A stretch of DNA of 64,000 bases from Pleurodeles waltl (GCF_031143425.1 NC_090451.1:668112508-668176507), one strand, 5' to 3'. Counted from the stretch's first letter, positions 24,890-36,890 are shown. Notes: generated by a model from the sequence alone, not told the origin. Program-made: numbers and translations.

Positions 24890-26110
24890 AGTTTCCTCCT
24901 CCTCCTCCTGGTCCTTTAGCTGCTCTCCATCATCCGTCTCCTGACCTCTTTTCCCTCCTTGATTTCTCCTCTTTCCTCACCATCTTTACGGTCCTCCTGC
25001 TGTTTAACTTGTTCTTCTCTACTTCATGGTACTTCTCCTCCTGCCTCTCCTCTCCTGCTCATAGCTTGCTGCTGTGCTTATTTCTAAAAGAATATGTGCC
25101 AGGGTCCAAAGAAGTTTGGTTGCCAATTTCCATAGCAGTGTGGTATTTAATCCACCTCATGGTTCTTTAATTCACCACCAGACCGTTACTGCCCCTTTAT
25201 CTCCCTCTTGCAGTGGCTTTTCACCACTGCTTTCTCCTTTTGTCACTGTTTTTCTGTCTTTTTCTTCCTCCTTCTCCATTGTTGTGCTCTTCTGTCTCTT
25301 GCTCTTCATCAAAGGGAAAATGAGTGTCATATTCCAGTGATGTGTGCAGGTGGGCCCTACCAGCTCAAATTAAGCACTGCTTTCCTGCTGCCCCTCCGTG
25401 ATCTCCACTGTCTTTTCCAGGTCCTCCCCTTCATCCTCCTGGTTTTCACACTGGAGCCCTGTCTTTCTGGTACCTTGCATAGTTTTCATCCTTGGTCTCC
25501 TTCATTTGTTCCTATTCTCCAGCCTCCTGGCCCTCCTGTTTCTGCTCCTGAACTAGTCCTCTTGATCCTGGTCCTCTCGACACTCATGTCCCTGAACTCC
25601 ACTTCCTTGTCCACAGGGTTTTCTTCATCCTGAGCCTCCTGGGTCCCGGTCTTGCTGTCATGGTTCACCTCCAGCTCCTGGTCCATATAATATTGCTTTT
25701 GGTTCTGCTGAACTTTGTCTTTCTATTCCTTCTTTTCCAGGTTCCATCTGGTCCTGGTACTCTTGAGCTGTCTAATCCTGGTTGTCCTAGTTCGTCTGCC
25801 CTCCAAGTCCTCATTGAACTGGTCCACGGGTTCCTTGTTCTCTTAGTCCTCCTGACTCTTAATGAACCTCCTTGTCATGTTTTCCAGGACCTGGTCTTAG
25901 TCTCGTTCTTCCTGTCATCCCTTTTGACATTGGTACAACGAGCCTTTCTTGTTCTGTTCCTCTAGTGCTCCACCTAGCCTTCTGGCCCCAGTCCAGGGGT
26001 CCTTGTCCTCCTGCTCCTGGTCCTTATGGTCCTCAAGGTCTGGTTCTCTTGGCTATGGCCTCTTGGCTGGGTACCGTCTGGTCCTCCTCCTTTCCTTTCC
26101 ACAGATCAGA
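24890..26110 (+). repeat. CT-rich degenerate repeat with TCCTGGTCCTCCTGG theme
   Basis: Long pyrimidine-rich stretch with CCTGGTCCT/CTCCTGG recurring at 9-15-bp spacing, densest in 25540-26080. Read in one frame some segments give Pro/Gly runs such as PAPGPYGPQG, but there is no sustained Gly-X-Y frame. Confidence 0.65.
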
Positions 26111-27194
26111 CAGGAAGGACCTCTAAGATTGTCACTCAACTGTTTATATTCTTTTGTAAGTAGCTTCTAGATTTTTAAGGTGGGGTGGGGTACCAGGAAG
26201 GGTAGAAAAAGAGAGCACCCTAGTACAGACTCCTCAACACCCCTTTTTTTCTGTAGGGACACTCAACCTATGCAGGAGCCACACACTGAAAACACCAGAG
26301 TTAAGAGACCTGCTGCACAGATATATTTAGCCAGACATTTTTCAGCTATATTAGGGCTCAGCTAACTCTGGCGGTTAATGCACTTGCTGGAGTAATATGG
26401 TGTATTCTCTAGTCATGCGATAGAAGAATCATAAAATCGCACCGCGGATGAATGTGCTTGTTTCAGGGCACAGTGTGTACGTAACATTCATATTTCATGT
26501 AGGATAACAAAGTGGATTAATGCCTTTGTTTCAGAGATCCTTCTGTTATTTGCATGCCCCTAACTAAAACTCTTCTATTGCAAATTAGTGAGTTGTGCAC
26601 CTATGTTAAAGAGCAAGGTATACATTTAGAACCGTGGCATATTTTTTCTCAATCTGTCTTTATACTAATATTGTTAAAATGAATCAATAAGTGTAGTTAT
26701 ATACACTCATTACTAACCACTCACTAAATGTTTGTTAGTGTAATTGACAGATACATCTTACATTCTTGCAAAGATGAAATGTTTCTAAATACACAATAGT
26801 ATGCAAAGTGACAAATGCCACTTTCAAATCTTGGTTTGTGACTACAACTTTTGAAGTTAACAGCTGTGTTTGTTTGCTTTGATGGGCAGGTGCCCATCAG
26901 TTTTGGTGTGCTCTAGTTGTTATCCTGTTTCTTAAAACTGCTTGCTTCCTTGTCAGGCAAATTGGGCTCCTGCTGGACTCTTAAATGTACCAGACAAAGT
27001 TTTAAAGGAAATCTGGAGTTTCTGCAGGTGCTGCAGTATCTGTCTTGGTGGTCACACACTTCACTGGGGCAAAGTAATATTTGGAACGTGATAATATTAA
27101 CTTGGGCCATGCCTAGATCTTGTATCTAGCTCAACAATATATGCTGGATCTGAGCTCCAACTGGCACCACCATATACCAGCACTGGCGATAGAA
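26111..27194. other. No gene seen; two copies of a GGTTAATGC motif
   Basis: GGTTAATGCACTTGCTGGAG at about 26365-26384 and a degenerate copy at 26515-26540 belong to the motif seen at 21.9 and 43.2 kb. Otherwise AT-rich without coding signal. Confidence 0.4.
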
Positions 27195-27615
27195 GAGTTA
27201 AGGCCAGGCCCACTGGAATTATGAGATTGTTCGGGCACGGCGATTTTTGCATAATTACACATTTTGATGCATTTGCCACATATTCCATCATCTGCCACGT
27301 AATCTGCAGATGTTGACAAAAAAATGTTGTTTCTAGTTCAAACGTTGCTAAAAATGCAGCATATGCATTTCCGCTCAGTGGAAGGCCCTTTGGAAAGCTA
27401 CATATTTGTTGCTAAATTACTATATTTGGGTGTTAAACTGGTACCAAAGAGTTCCAACAATGTCCAGACAATGTTAACATGTTTGAAATTGACAGAATAA
27501 TGAAGTAATACTATCACATTATGCTGCATAATTTGTGTTTTCTTGGCACATAATTTAATCAACCCTGCTGCATAATTTCGCCCTACCCTGCGACATAATT
27601 CAAGTGACCCTGGTT
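27195..27615 (+). repeat. Dispersed ~410-bp repeat, copy 1 (CTGCATAATTT family)
   Basis: Begins near GGCCCACTGGAATTATG, contains AGTGGAAGGCCCTTTG.AAAG and GCTGCATAATTT.G.CCT motifs, and ends around CCTGCGACATAATTC. Aligns with 36475-36890 in the same orientation. The identity of the family is unknown to me. Confidence 0.7.
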
Positions 27616-28009
27616 TAGGCTTGTTTTGTACACTCTGCTCAGGAGGGATGAAAGTTGCAACTGAGCCGACTGAATATGTGTGCCTGGCCTCTTTCAGGTT
27701 TGATGTTGACTTGTAAGTTTCCAAACAGAAGATTATAAACTGCACTTGCAGGGGATATTGGGTCAGAGCTGTTGGGTTGGCCATGGATGCCAAAGGAGGC
27801 AAACACTTTGAAGAGATTTAAAAAGTTACAAAAATAGCAAAAAAAACAGCAGTACCAAATCTAATGGACCTGGCTTGCATTCTAAATCCTGATTAATAAA
27901 TTCAAAAAAGCCTGCTAAAGTGAAAAAACAAATAAAATATGATATCTTCTGCGAACAATGCAAATATGGGATAAAGAATGTAATGCATCATGAATCAGTA
28001 TAATTCAAG

Positions 28010-28168
28010 CAGTGGTGTGATGAAACTAGAGGGGTCCCCCTGCAAAGTACCTGGAAGGGCCCCCTAGACTCGGAGAGGGGACTGCTGCCCGTGCACACTG
28101 TTCTGTGCAGAAGGGGCCCCCTGGAGCTTGGGCCCCCCTTCACTGCGGGGTCCTTTCTTACGCCATTG
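28010..28168. mobile_element. Short hAT-like MITE
   Basis: Terminal inverted repeats CAGTGGTGTGATGAAA (left) and TTTCTTACGCCATTG (right). Imperfect 8-bp flanks AATTCAAG (28002-28009) and AATTAGAG (28169-28176), six of eight matching. The interior is GGGGCCCC-rich with no frame. An 8-bp duplication and a CAG-type end suit hAT. Confidence 0.6.
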
Positions 28169-28379
28169 AATTAGAGAGGCAAATAATACCTTATGCGCTG
28201 TAATACAAACACTCTGCGAGAGGCAAATGATACACCAAACAGCCAATAGCATTAGGTGAGAGAGAGAAACACTCCTTGGGTTGGGCCATAGCCCTTGTTA
28301 TCAATGGGTCTTGCAGCCAGCTGCACTGTGACGCCAGATTTAAAAAGAAGTGAGTCAAGCAGACGGAGGCAGTGCAAAA

Positions 28380-28810
28380 GGAAAGAAGGAGATAAAGGAT
28401 AGAAGCAAGCGATGAGAGCAAAGGTAGAAGAAGGGAATGGGGAGAAAGATCGAAGGTAGGAGACGACAGTAAAAGAGGAAGGTAGGAATTAAAACAAGGT
28501 AGAAGAAAGGAAATATGGAAGGATTGAGATAAAACATAAAGATGGAAGGAATGAGAGAACGTAAAGATGGAAGGAATGAGAAAACATAAAGATGCAAGGA
28601 ATGAGATAAAACGTAAAGATGGGAGGAGTGTGAAAACTAAGATGGAAGGAATGAGAAAACTAAGATGGAAGGAATGAGAAAACGTAAAGATGGAAGGAAT
28701 TAAATAAAACGTAAAGAAGGAAGGAATGAGAAAATGTAAAGATGGAAGGAATGAGAAAATGTAAAGATGGGAGGAATGAGACAAAACGTCAAGACAGAAA
28801 GAAGGAGATG
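28380..28810. repeat. Purine-rich tandem repeat, ~25-bp unit
   Basis: From about 28520 the unit GATGGAAGGAATGAGAAAAC plus GTAAA is repeated about ten times with minor changes. A looser GAAGG-rich lead-in starts near 28380. The 254-codon minus-strand frame (28191-28955) is the Phe/Ser/Leu-rich complement of this repeat. Confidence 0.85.
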
Positions 28811-29439
28811 AAATTAAAGGCTGGGCAAAGTGCAGCAAAGATGAAAGTACACAAGGGAGCTCAGTCATTTGGGCACATGATTTGAAGCACATAAATAATA
28901 TGCATGCATTACTAAATGTAGTGTGGCAGAGCATGGGAGCAGGCACCTTCCACACTTCCTGAGGAGTAAGGTGAGGCCTCCGCCCACATCAGTCTCCGAG
29001 TTACTTGTGTCTACGAGAGTCAGAAAGCTATTTACAAACACTGCAGATGCACCTTCCATTCCACACACTGTCATAGATGCTCATCCAGTATGACAATTTG
29101 CAACTTTTATATTGTGGTCCAACACCCTTGTCTTTGATCGCCCTCAATATATTTTAATGGTTCATTATTGTTCTCATTGCACTTGTGGCTTGCTCGTAAT
29201 TGGCCAAATTACTGTTCCTCTCCAGTGTGTACACATGGGCGTCATTTAAGGGTCGCCAGGGATCACAGCTGCAACCCCTGGCTTGCCATTAGCGACCCCC
29301 GGCACTCCTTTTGCATCCCCCAGCCTCAGAGGTGTCAAATTGAGTGCCAGGAACACAGTGGCATCTTACCCTTATCGATGTAAGTGGGGGCTGCACACTC
29401 TTTGTTTTCTGTCAAATCCCTATTATACTAATAGTGAAT

Positions 29440-29725
29440 TATAAGATATTATTCACTATTAGTGAAATACATATGGAGTACAATTATCTGGAATATGGCC
29501 CTGCCATGCAGCTGAGGTAAGTAAAAAATGCTTTTAAATGTATGTTGTGTGTGTGTGTGCTTGCGGGTGAGAGTGTGTTTATGTGAGAGAGATTGTTTTT
29601 AAGTGGGAATTTGTGTGTATGTATAAGTATGTGTGTGTGAGTGAAAGTGGAAGGAGGTGAAAGGGCGTGTGATATCACTTCCTCTAACCCTGGCATTTCG
29701 GTCAATTGACGTCCATGTGTGTACA
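29440..29725 (+). repeat. Dispersed ~280-bp repeat, copy 1 (GT-rich middle)
   Basis: Shares GGAATATGRCC, CTGAGGTAAGTA, GTGAGAGTGTG, AAAGGGCGTGTGATRTCAC and CTGGCAYTT with 45205-45440, in the same order and orientation. The middle is a (GT)n-derived microsatellite. Confidence 0.75.
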
Positions 29726-30530
29726 AATAGAAAATTCCCCCCTTCTTATTTTATATTCTTAATTCCTGATGCTCTGTTACCATGTCCCTTAGTACATAAT
29801 AGCTTAGTGATTGACTGATTAGTAAAAATGGAGAGAAAGAATTAAAAAAATGTTTAGAGGCATACAGAATGAGACAAAGGTGGGAGGAAAGTTTAAAATA
29901 TAAAAAAAAAACAAGAAGGAACAAAAAAGAATGAAAGGAAGAAAGAATTGAATAAAAAGGAGAGCGACGAAAAAAATAAGATAAGGATGGAACGAGCCAA
30001 GGTCGAAATAGAAAAATGGAACAAAGGTGGAGCTGGAATAAAATTGATATACCAAAAATAGAAAAAAATGAGTAACGACCTCTACAGAAAAAAATATGGG
30101 AACAGAGGAAGAGAGAGGACCTTCAAAAAAGAAAGAAGGGAAAATATATGAAGAGGGATAAAAGTTAGAAGCTCTGCAATGGATAAGAAACGTGTAGAAA
30201 ACGGAGAGAGAGAGAGAGACAGAAAGAAAGAACCGAAAAGGAAGTAAGAAATGAAAAATGAGCATGCGAGGAAATAAAGATTAAGAAAGAAGGAAAACAC
30301 AAGAGATAAAAGTCAAATTAAAGATAGAAAGACGAAAGGAAAGGAATAAAAGAGAGGAGGAGACAAAAAGGAGAAGGGTAAAATCTAAAGAAAGCATTTA
30401 AAACAAAAAATGATACCAAGGTAGAGATAGGAGCAAAGAAAGGAATATGAGGCATTAAAGAGCGTGTGGAGACAAATAATCTTATGAGAATAGGATCAAA
30501 AATATAAAGGAAAGTAGGACTAAAAGCATT
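29726..30530. repeat. Purine-rich low-complexity stretch
   Basis: From about 29820 to 30520 the plus strand is dominated by GAAAGAAGGAAAAAGA-type sequence without a fixed unit. Minus-strand Phe/Ser-rich frames (29819-30300) are artefacts. Confidence 0.75.
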
Positions 30531-31560
30531 TGTTTTTTACTCAATAGTTCCTACTCCACTTCCAAAAAATAGGTGTGCTTACCGTGTTTACTTGTCCTCA
30601 CTTTTGTGACCTTAAACGGATGAATGCCCAAATAGGTCTTGCAGGTTTTAAAAACTGCAGTTTCCTCACAGATCCATGAAGTGAAAGCTTAACTCACTGA
30701 GTTACATTATCTCGGTCATGTCCACACTCCCTATTTCTATAAGTAAAGGCCTCCAAGATAGCCCTCAGTCTCTTTTTTTCATCAGATAAAGCCCTGAGGG
30801 CCCATCCCAGAGGACTCTTTCCTGCAGATAGGAACCTTCAGGCCCGACTATTCCTCAGTCTTTCTACAGAAAAGAACAACTGGGCCTGTGCCCAAGATCA
30901 CAAGAGTTCACCAGAACTAAGGGGTGGGAGGCGGTGTGCACCTGTGCAAAGTTGCATTCCTCGGTGTGATTGTGGGCCTCACAGAGAGGAACCTGTCAGA
31001 CAGGATCCCCCCTCCACCCCTGGGCCTGGAATCTCTGCTTAATCTTCTTTCAGCTGCCTGGGAAAGGCCAAATGCGCAGGTGTCTGCAGGTATGTGTGGG
31101 TGTGTGCAGAAGGCAGTGGCGTTCGCTGGAATCCAGGCTTGTGTGTGGTGGGTTGTCCATGTTGGGGGAGTAACACAGGCCCCTGCGCGCCCCACCCAAA
31201 CCCTATATGCCCCCCACTGCCAACCATGTCAAGGAGCCCCCCACTCAGCCCAAGGTCAACGAATATCTCTATGAGACTGGGAGACTCAGGGGCGCCTCTT
31301 CACAGTCTGCGGGAGGGAGGCGGTGGGCATCGTTTTAGGATCCCAGGGGTGGCATCCATGGATGTCCACCCCTGGGGATATTCGGGCGGGTGGTATGAGC
31401 CAGGCAAGTGTGGATATTCATTGCGCACTTTAGATTCGGGGTCGGGGTTGTGGTGACAGTTATAGGTCACTGTCCCTTATATTAATCCATTTCATAGCAC
31501 AGGTGGTCTTGGAGGTAGGAGCTATCCAGTTTGTGTCCCCTCCCTCCCTCAACTTAGAGG
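30531..31560. other. No supported gene; one exon-like 36-bp segment
   Basis: AATCTTCTTTCAG (acceptor-like, ending about 31053), a 36-bp segment, then CAG followed by GTATGT (donor-like, about 31089) look like a micro-exon, but no flanking exons were found. Otherwise GC-moderate sequence with G/A runs. Confidence 0.3.
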
Positions 31561-31698
31561 ATTGTTCAGGCTCAGCTTGTCGGGTTGTATTAGTGAGGCT
31601 GGGGTTGTTCAATTATTTTTTGTTAACTTAACATGAGTCTGCATACCTATCCTAATAAAGCGGCCTTTTGCTCTCAAATCAGATTGCCTGGTTATTCG
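31561..31698 (+). other. LTR-like polyA / U5 fragment
   Basis: CCTAATAAAGCGGCCTTTTG followed by CTCTCAAATCAGATTGCCTGGTT-type sequence resembles the R-U5 junction of vertebrate endogenous retroviral LTRs. It continues at 32253 after the inserted MITE. No internal retroviral gene or paired LTR was seen, so at most a solo-LTR remnant. Confidence 0.35.
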
Positions 31699-32244
31699 CA
31701 GCGCCGGCCACTGCATAACGCCAGGGAGGGGTGGGGGATGGAGGCAAGGTAGAAAAAAATACAAATAATTTACCTCACCTCCGTCGCTGCGCCTCCTGCC
31801 GCCTTGAGCTCCTCTTCTTCTAGTTTACCCAGCATTCACTGGGACACCAGCAAAGGCTCCCCAGCAACGCTGGCCCTGCTTTCATGCAAAACCTTGCATG
31901 AAAGCAGCACCAGGATTGGTCTGAGCGGAAGTGACTACCGCTCAGACACACTCCTGTGGTCTGTGCAGTTTATCCAGCCCAGCTGTCTACACAGCCAGGC
32001 TGCAGAAACCTAAGTGTGCATGTGTGTTTGGCCAGCCTCAGATAGCCAACCAAACACACATGCGCACTTAAATGCATTCTTCACTCATCCCCTCTCCTAC
32101 CTCCCGTGGCCCAACCCCACCCTGCACTGCTGGCTGTGCCAGAAGCAGAAAAATAAAACAGTAGTAAACTAGTGTTTTATTTTTCTGCTTCTGGCACGGC
32201 CAGTGGGACGACCCTCCTTGGCCATAGCGAAGGAGCCGCCCCTG
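31699..32244. mobile_element. hAT-type MITE composed of serial hairpins
   Basis: Exact 8-bp target duplication GTTATTCG at 31691-31698 and 32245-32252. Ends CAGCGCCGGC (left) and GCCGCCCCTG (right) are inverted repeats, 8 of 10 matching. An 8-bp duplication and CAG/CTG ends are hAT features. There is no transposase frame. Independent hairpins lie at 31829-31844, 31861-31873, 31876-31907, 31919-31945, 31975-32002, 32011-32070 (21-bp arms), 32130-32203 (36-nt arms, 2-nt loop) and 32210-32232. Flanking sequence reads as one LTR-like segment when the element is ignored. Confidence 0.85.
32130..32203. repeat. 74-nt near-perfect hairpin
   Basis: Arms 32130-32165 and 32168-32203 pair over 36 positions with one G-G mismatch and one G-T wobble, leaving a 2-base loop. 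Lies inside the hAT-type MITE. Confidence 0.95.
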
Positions 32245-32252
32245 GTTATTCG

Positions 32253-33055
32253 TGCATTCCCGCCCGATGCGTTTACGCCAGTGTCCTGTGATAATGCTGG
32301 GCCCACAGAACAGTGTGGTGAGGGCTCTCTGGTCTTCCTCTTGACCTGAAAGACCACCCCCCTTGTTGAAGATAGGTGCCCCTCTGCACTGCAGGGCTCT
32401 AGTTACACCTGTGCGTGTGCGCGCATGACTGCATGGAGCATGTGGGTTTCGCGTTACTGCATGAGCGTGAGACACGTGGTCGTGACTTAACTTCACGTAA
32501 CGATGAAGTGTTTCCGTGAGTGCTTTTCTCATCAGACCCTACGTGATCTTCACTTCGTCTGTATGTTTTGCTTTCCGCACTATTAGAGAATTGTATGTGT
32601 GGGGAAAAGACAAGGACTGACCAGGATCACAAAGTGTGGCAAGCGGCGAGTCGTGACTGGTAGTATCCTTTGCGTTCCTTACCCAGGAGGTAACACTGAA
32701 GCTGTTGACACAAGGTGCTTGGAACTGCGGCCATTGATTACGGTTCCAAAGCTGGTGCTCCTGGTGCTTTGCTGCCTAGACTCACACTGTTCATCTGCTG
32801 CCAGCCGGGAGTGAGAGCACCTTTGTGCCGTTTTACTGTACGACAGCATAGGGGGCGGGATGGCAGCTGTAGGGACACTAGAGGTATTTGAAAGGGGCTG
32901 CAAGGATAGGGTCCCTTTACCTGCTCAGAATCACACGGTGCACCAAAGGCACTTTGGAAGTGCGCCTTAATTTCCAATGTTTCTACCAAGCATTTTGAAC
33001 ACGTGTCAGGGCTCTCTAAGGGCTTTTAAAAGGTTTTAGTTGCCTTTAGAAAGAG
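32253..33055. other. No gene seen; continuation of LTR-like flank
   Basis: GC-moderate with CpG- and GTG-rich patches around 32400-32480. Frames up to 154 codons have no domain. Confidence 0.4.
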
Positions 33056-33059
33056 GATG

Positions 33060-33275
33060 TGACGTAACAACCAGAGTCACCGACTTTGGAAATGGGGAAC
33101 CAGGTTCGAGTCTCGGCGTCGGCTCAACATAGTGTGATTCTGGGAAAATCACTGATCCTCCCCATGCCGCGTAACAATGAATGTGTCCATGCGTAATATA
33201 ACTGAGGCTCATACGGAGCTCTCCAATACCTTCAGGTCGAGTTTGCGCTATATAAAACTGCAAAAACAAATCTGC
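33060..33275 (+). repeat. tRNA-derived SINE, copy 1
   Basis: An RNA polymerase III B-box, GGTTCGAGTCT (33103-33113), sits in a tRNA-like head. It is followed by GGCTCAACA...TGATTCTGGG and ends in GTTTGCGCTATATAAAACTG plus an A/C-rich tail. The same head, body and tail occur at 52528-52745. Confidence 0.8.
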
Positions 33276-33639
33276 CACGCTGCCTTTTACGTTGTAAACG
33301 CATGTGGTACGTTTGCCCATGTAGACACTGAAAGGAAGGCTGTCGAGGCATGTAGGGAGCATCTAGGGAGGTACACCGGCCGAGCACAGATGCTTAGATG
33401 TACCTAGGTGTTACACACCTACATGGCAGGCCTGGGTTAGTGTCTGACTTACTCACCCACTGCTTAGCTCTGCCTAGCGCCTACATATCCCATGTGTGGT
33501 CTAAGTTGGTCATTAATAGTACTGCATTGCTTGAGTGGCTATTAGGAAGTGCCAGATGCTGTTGTAGCAGTGACCTCCAGTGGCCAGTTGCAGTACTGAG
33601 TGGGGTCTCACAGGAGGCAAGTGGAGAAAAAATAGAAAG

Positions 33640-34080
33640 CACTGGCAAAGCCAATCGGTCTTGTCTTTCAAATGTGGACTTAAAGCTATTAGATTTGCCA
33701 ATTCTTGTTTCCTTTGACATGGTTAGTCACAAAAACCATTCCAAATGGACCACATGTGAATACCCATGCTTGAAGATGTTGGGATTTATTTCACATTAAA
33801 AAAAATAATATCCAAACTGCCTTTGCAGGCACCAGCAGCCATGTTTTAATGCCTTTTTGATATCATTTAAAAATAATTCCAAGATGGCGTTCATGTATGT
33901 GCATTCAAGCACACAGGTGATTGTCATCTTTCATTTTTTTTTAAAAGCATAACAAAAAACATTCCCACGTGGTCGGTGGTGTGTGAACAAATATGTGTAT
34001 GCCCTCTCACACGTAACGGCCATCTTGCAATGATTTTTAACATACTTTATTCTTAACTTACAAGTACAAGATGACGAACA
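33640..34080 (+). repeat. GGCAAAGCCAAT family, long copy
   Basis: Starts GGCAAAGCCAATCGGTCTTG, has AGCTATTAGATTTGCCAATTC as the inverted partner, and is followed by GCAGCCATGTTTTAATG, CCAAGATGGCG and CGGCCATCTTGCAATG segments. The same order is found at 48370-49070. Confidence 0.65.
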
Positions 34081-36474
34081 GTAAAATTAAGTATGTGCAG
34101 GAAAACTGCGTGTCACGTCTGTGGTGAACAGCTGAAACGCCTAGCCTTTAGCATCCTGCAAACCTGAAGGGAATCTGGGCGAATCGAAGACCTGTAAAAA
34201 TTATGAAATTATAAGCTAGTTAAAACGCAGATCATGTCTTTGCATTTCTGTTACAGTGAACTTCCCAACTCCACTTGGTGATGGGCACAGCTGCTTTTCT
34301 ATAGTTTTCCGTGAATCCATGATTGCTGTTTGCCATCAAGGCGATTCCTTTCCACGAGCACAGGGCCATTTTAGGGCCATTCATTAATATAAAATTGTCT
34401 TGTTACCATAAAGCATGTCCACAAGTAGCTTGGTATTAACCACCTGTCCTTCAATTATGGCCACATTCAACTGACCAATAAGGGACACACTCTGTGGATT
34501 GCTGGCTATATCCTCTGAAGAGGTGAAATAATTTTACAATCTACCTTTATATATCTCACAGCATCTCATTATGTGTGTAGTGATCAGGGTCATGTGCTCA
34601 CATTTTCAATTCCAAGCCTCCAGTGCATTTTTGTATCCTCATTGTTGAATCATTGCCTATTTGGTCTTTGCTGCAGTTTCCTCCATTGTGTATTTGGTGC
34701 ACAGAGGAGTATACAAGTGATTAAGGGCCTTATTTAGAGTTTGACAGATAAGGATAAATGCTAAACCAGCATCCCTCTCATCCCACCAAACACGTTTTTT
34801 CATTGCTTCATTTACAGAAAGCATCAGGTTGCAGTCACCAAAGCCTCCACTAGCTCGGCCATCGAAAACCCTTGACTCTGCGGTCTGTCCGCCACAGGAC
34901 CCCTGCCCGTGTCTGCCATGCAAAACATGGCGCGAACAAGGAGGGACAATGTTAAACGGCCGACAGGCTTAGGGACAATCTCTCCTTGCATCAGAGCCAT
35001 TTGTTTTCTGTTCATAAAAAATCAACTCCTTCTTTGGGCGTTTGTGTTCTCACAAAAAAACACAATTACAGAGCGAGCGCTTTAAACATGGTGACCGCTC
35101 GGCAACCTTCACCCCGACTGCAGCCCCCTCCACAGCAGAGAGATCCCCATCAGGGATCTCTAAATTTGGATGACAGCCCTCTGCCATGTTGGGTGAGATC
35201 ATGAACTGTACCGCCTGAGTGGGATGGGAAGATGCCCACTGAGGCCTAAGTAAGACCACAGCAGTAAAAAGCAGTTATTAGAATGCTTCAGGATTTGTGC
35301 AGATCTTATTGACTGTATGGAGCACCGCACAGTTTTAAGGGTCAAGTCTATGTGTGTTTGGTTTGCAATTGTTACACATAAAGATTGTAGTTTCTTGATT
35401 CCACTGGTTAGGCAATCAAGGCCTAAAGCATGGGAGGCCATCTGAAGGTTAATATAAATACAAGTTATCATAGGATCTAATGAGCGGTGTATTTTTATAG
35501 TAGTTTTCAATAGCGCTACTGTGTCACCTTTCGGTCACTTTCAAACACTCTAATAGATGAGGTTGTTCTCAGCAAGCTAGTTGGCAAAGATGTCCAGGCA
35601 GTGGAAGGGATGAGTTCAGATACCTGCACCAGTGTGACCTAACAGGTTTGCATCTGGACAGGAATGGTAGAGGAAAAGGTTAGCGAAGGGCATAAATAGG
35701 TAGGGTATGAGCTTCTTCTGTAGCCTTTGGAAGGGTAGCATCCAGTCAAGGGAACTGTTCTTTCTATGATCTTTATCGAGATGTGGTGGATCTTCACCAG
35801 GACCATTCATCAGTGTAGGGAACATTGACTGACCTACTAATATCGCTTTGATTTCTCCTAACGGGACCAGTCCTGCCCAGAGGAAAATCTACGCAGCTCC
35901 ATTCACAGCAGTGAGATCCCATCAAGCATGTGCATTGTGTTGAAAAGTGTTCTTATTTGGTCTGGTTGTTCGTGGGAATTGAGCGAAGATGTCATTATTC
36001 TCAGTGAATGCGGCCCTTCGTCAAATGTATATCCAAATTGAATTGTTTGAAGGGGTTTCCTGAATCTAAGGAGGATAGGTTTGGCTTTCAATGATAGGTT
36101 TAAGACATTCCAGTGTTTTATTCGTTAGACTCCAAGCTGCCGACCTCGATGTTTCTGTCCTCGACCGGGTGATCTTGTGAGACTTTCATGATCACAGAGC
36201 TGTGTGTAGTTTCCGAGGATGCTCCAGCTTTTTTTGGAATAAGCTTTCTACATTGTTTTAGGATTTTACATTAGATCACTGTTCTAAGGGAAGCACAGGG
36301 CCAATGTATAGTCAGAGACTTTGCTCTTTAAATTTTACATCTTTAAATTTCACTAAGACAGAGCTATCAAAATGATGGTTGCTAGTGAAAAACAGAATGC
36401 TTTTATTTGGTATAGTTAGAAGGTTATGTCTCTTGACAGGTGTGACACCTATGCAATATACATGATTATATTAA
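34081..36474. other. No gene seen; MITE-like left end at 34727
   Basis: GGGCCTTATTTAGAGTTTGAC at about 34727-34747 resembles the terminal repeat of a Harbinger-like MITE, but no matching right end was found. Otherwise unremarkable. Confidence 0.4.
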
Positions 36475-36890
36475 CCTCTGGGTAGGGCCACTGGGATTAC
36501 GTGAGTCTGAGCAAATGGTGTTTTCCACAAAATTTTGGATTTACCAAACTTTCACATAATCCACCAGAAGCTGCATAATTTTCAGATTTCAACAAAACAA
36601 ACGTTTCTAGCTGAAACAGATCAAATGTTACTAAAGGCCCCACCATATAGGGTACTGTGCAGTGGCAGGCCCTTTGAAAAGGTTAACCAGTCACTTTTTG
36701 CTTGCTGATTGCAGTATTCAGGTACTACGTTGGTACTAATGAGGTGAAACATTTGCCCAAACAGTATTATTGTGTCTTAAAATGACAAAAAAGAAAATAG
36801 AGCTGTCACAAAATGTTTCCTTTTAGTGTAGCATAATTTGGCCCTGTACTGATACACAATTCTAAAGGCCCTGCCTAGCTAAGAGTAAGT
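36475..36890 (+). repeat. Dispersed ~410-bp repeat, copy 2 (CTGCATAATTT family)
   Basis: Aligns by eye with 27195-27615: GGCCACTGGGATTACG at the start, GTGGCAGGCCCTTTGAAAAG in the middle, TAGCATAATTTGGCCCTG near the end. Divergence is considerable, so both copies are old. Confidence 0.7.

Noticed and set aside
28191..28955. 254-codon minus-strand frame
   Set aside because: Complement of the ~25-bp GATGGAAGGAATGAG tandem repeat, Phe/Ser/Leu-rich by construction.
34727..34950. Complete Harbinger-like MITE
   Set aside because: Only a left-end-like sequence was found; no inverted partner or flanking duplication was visible.
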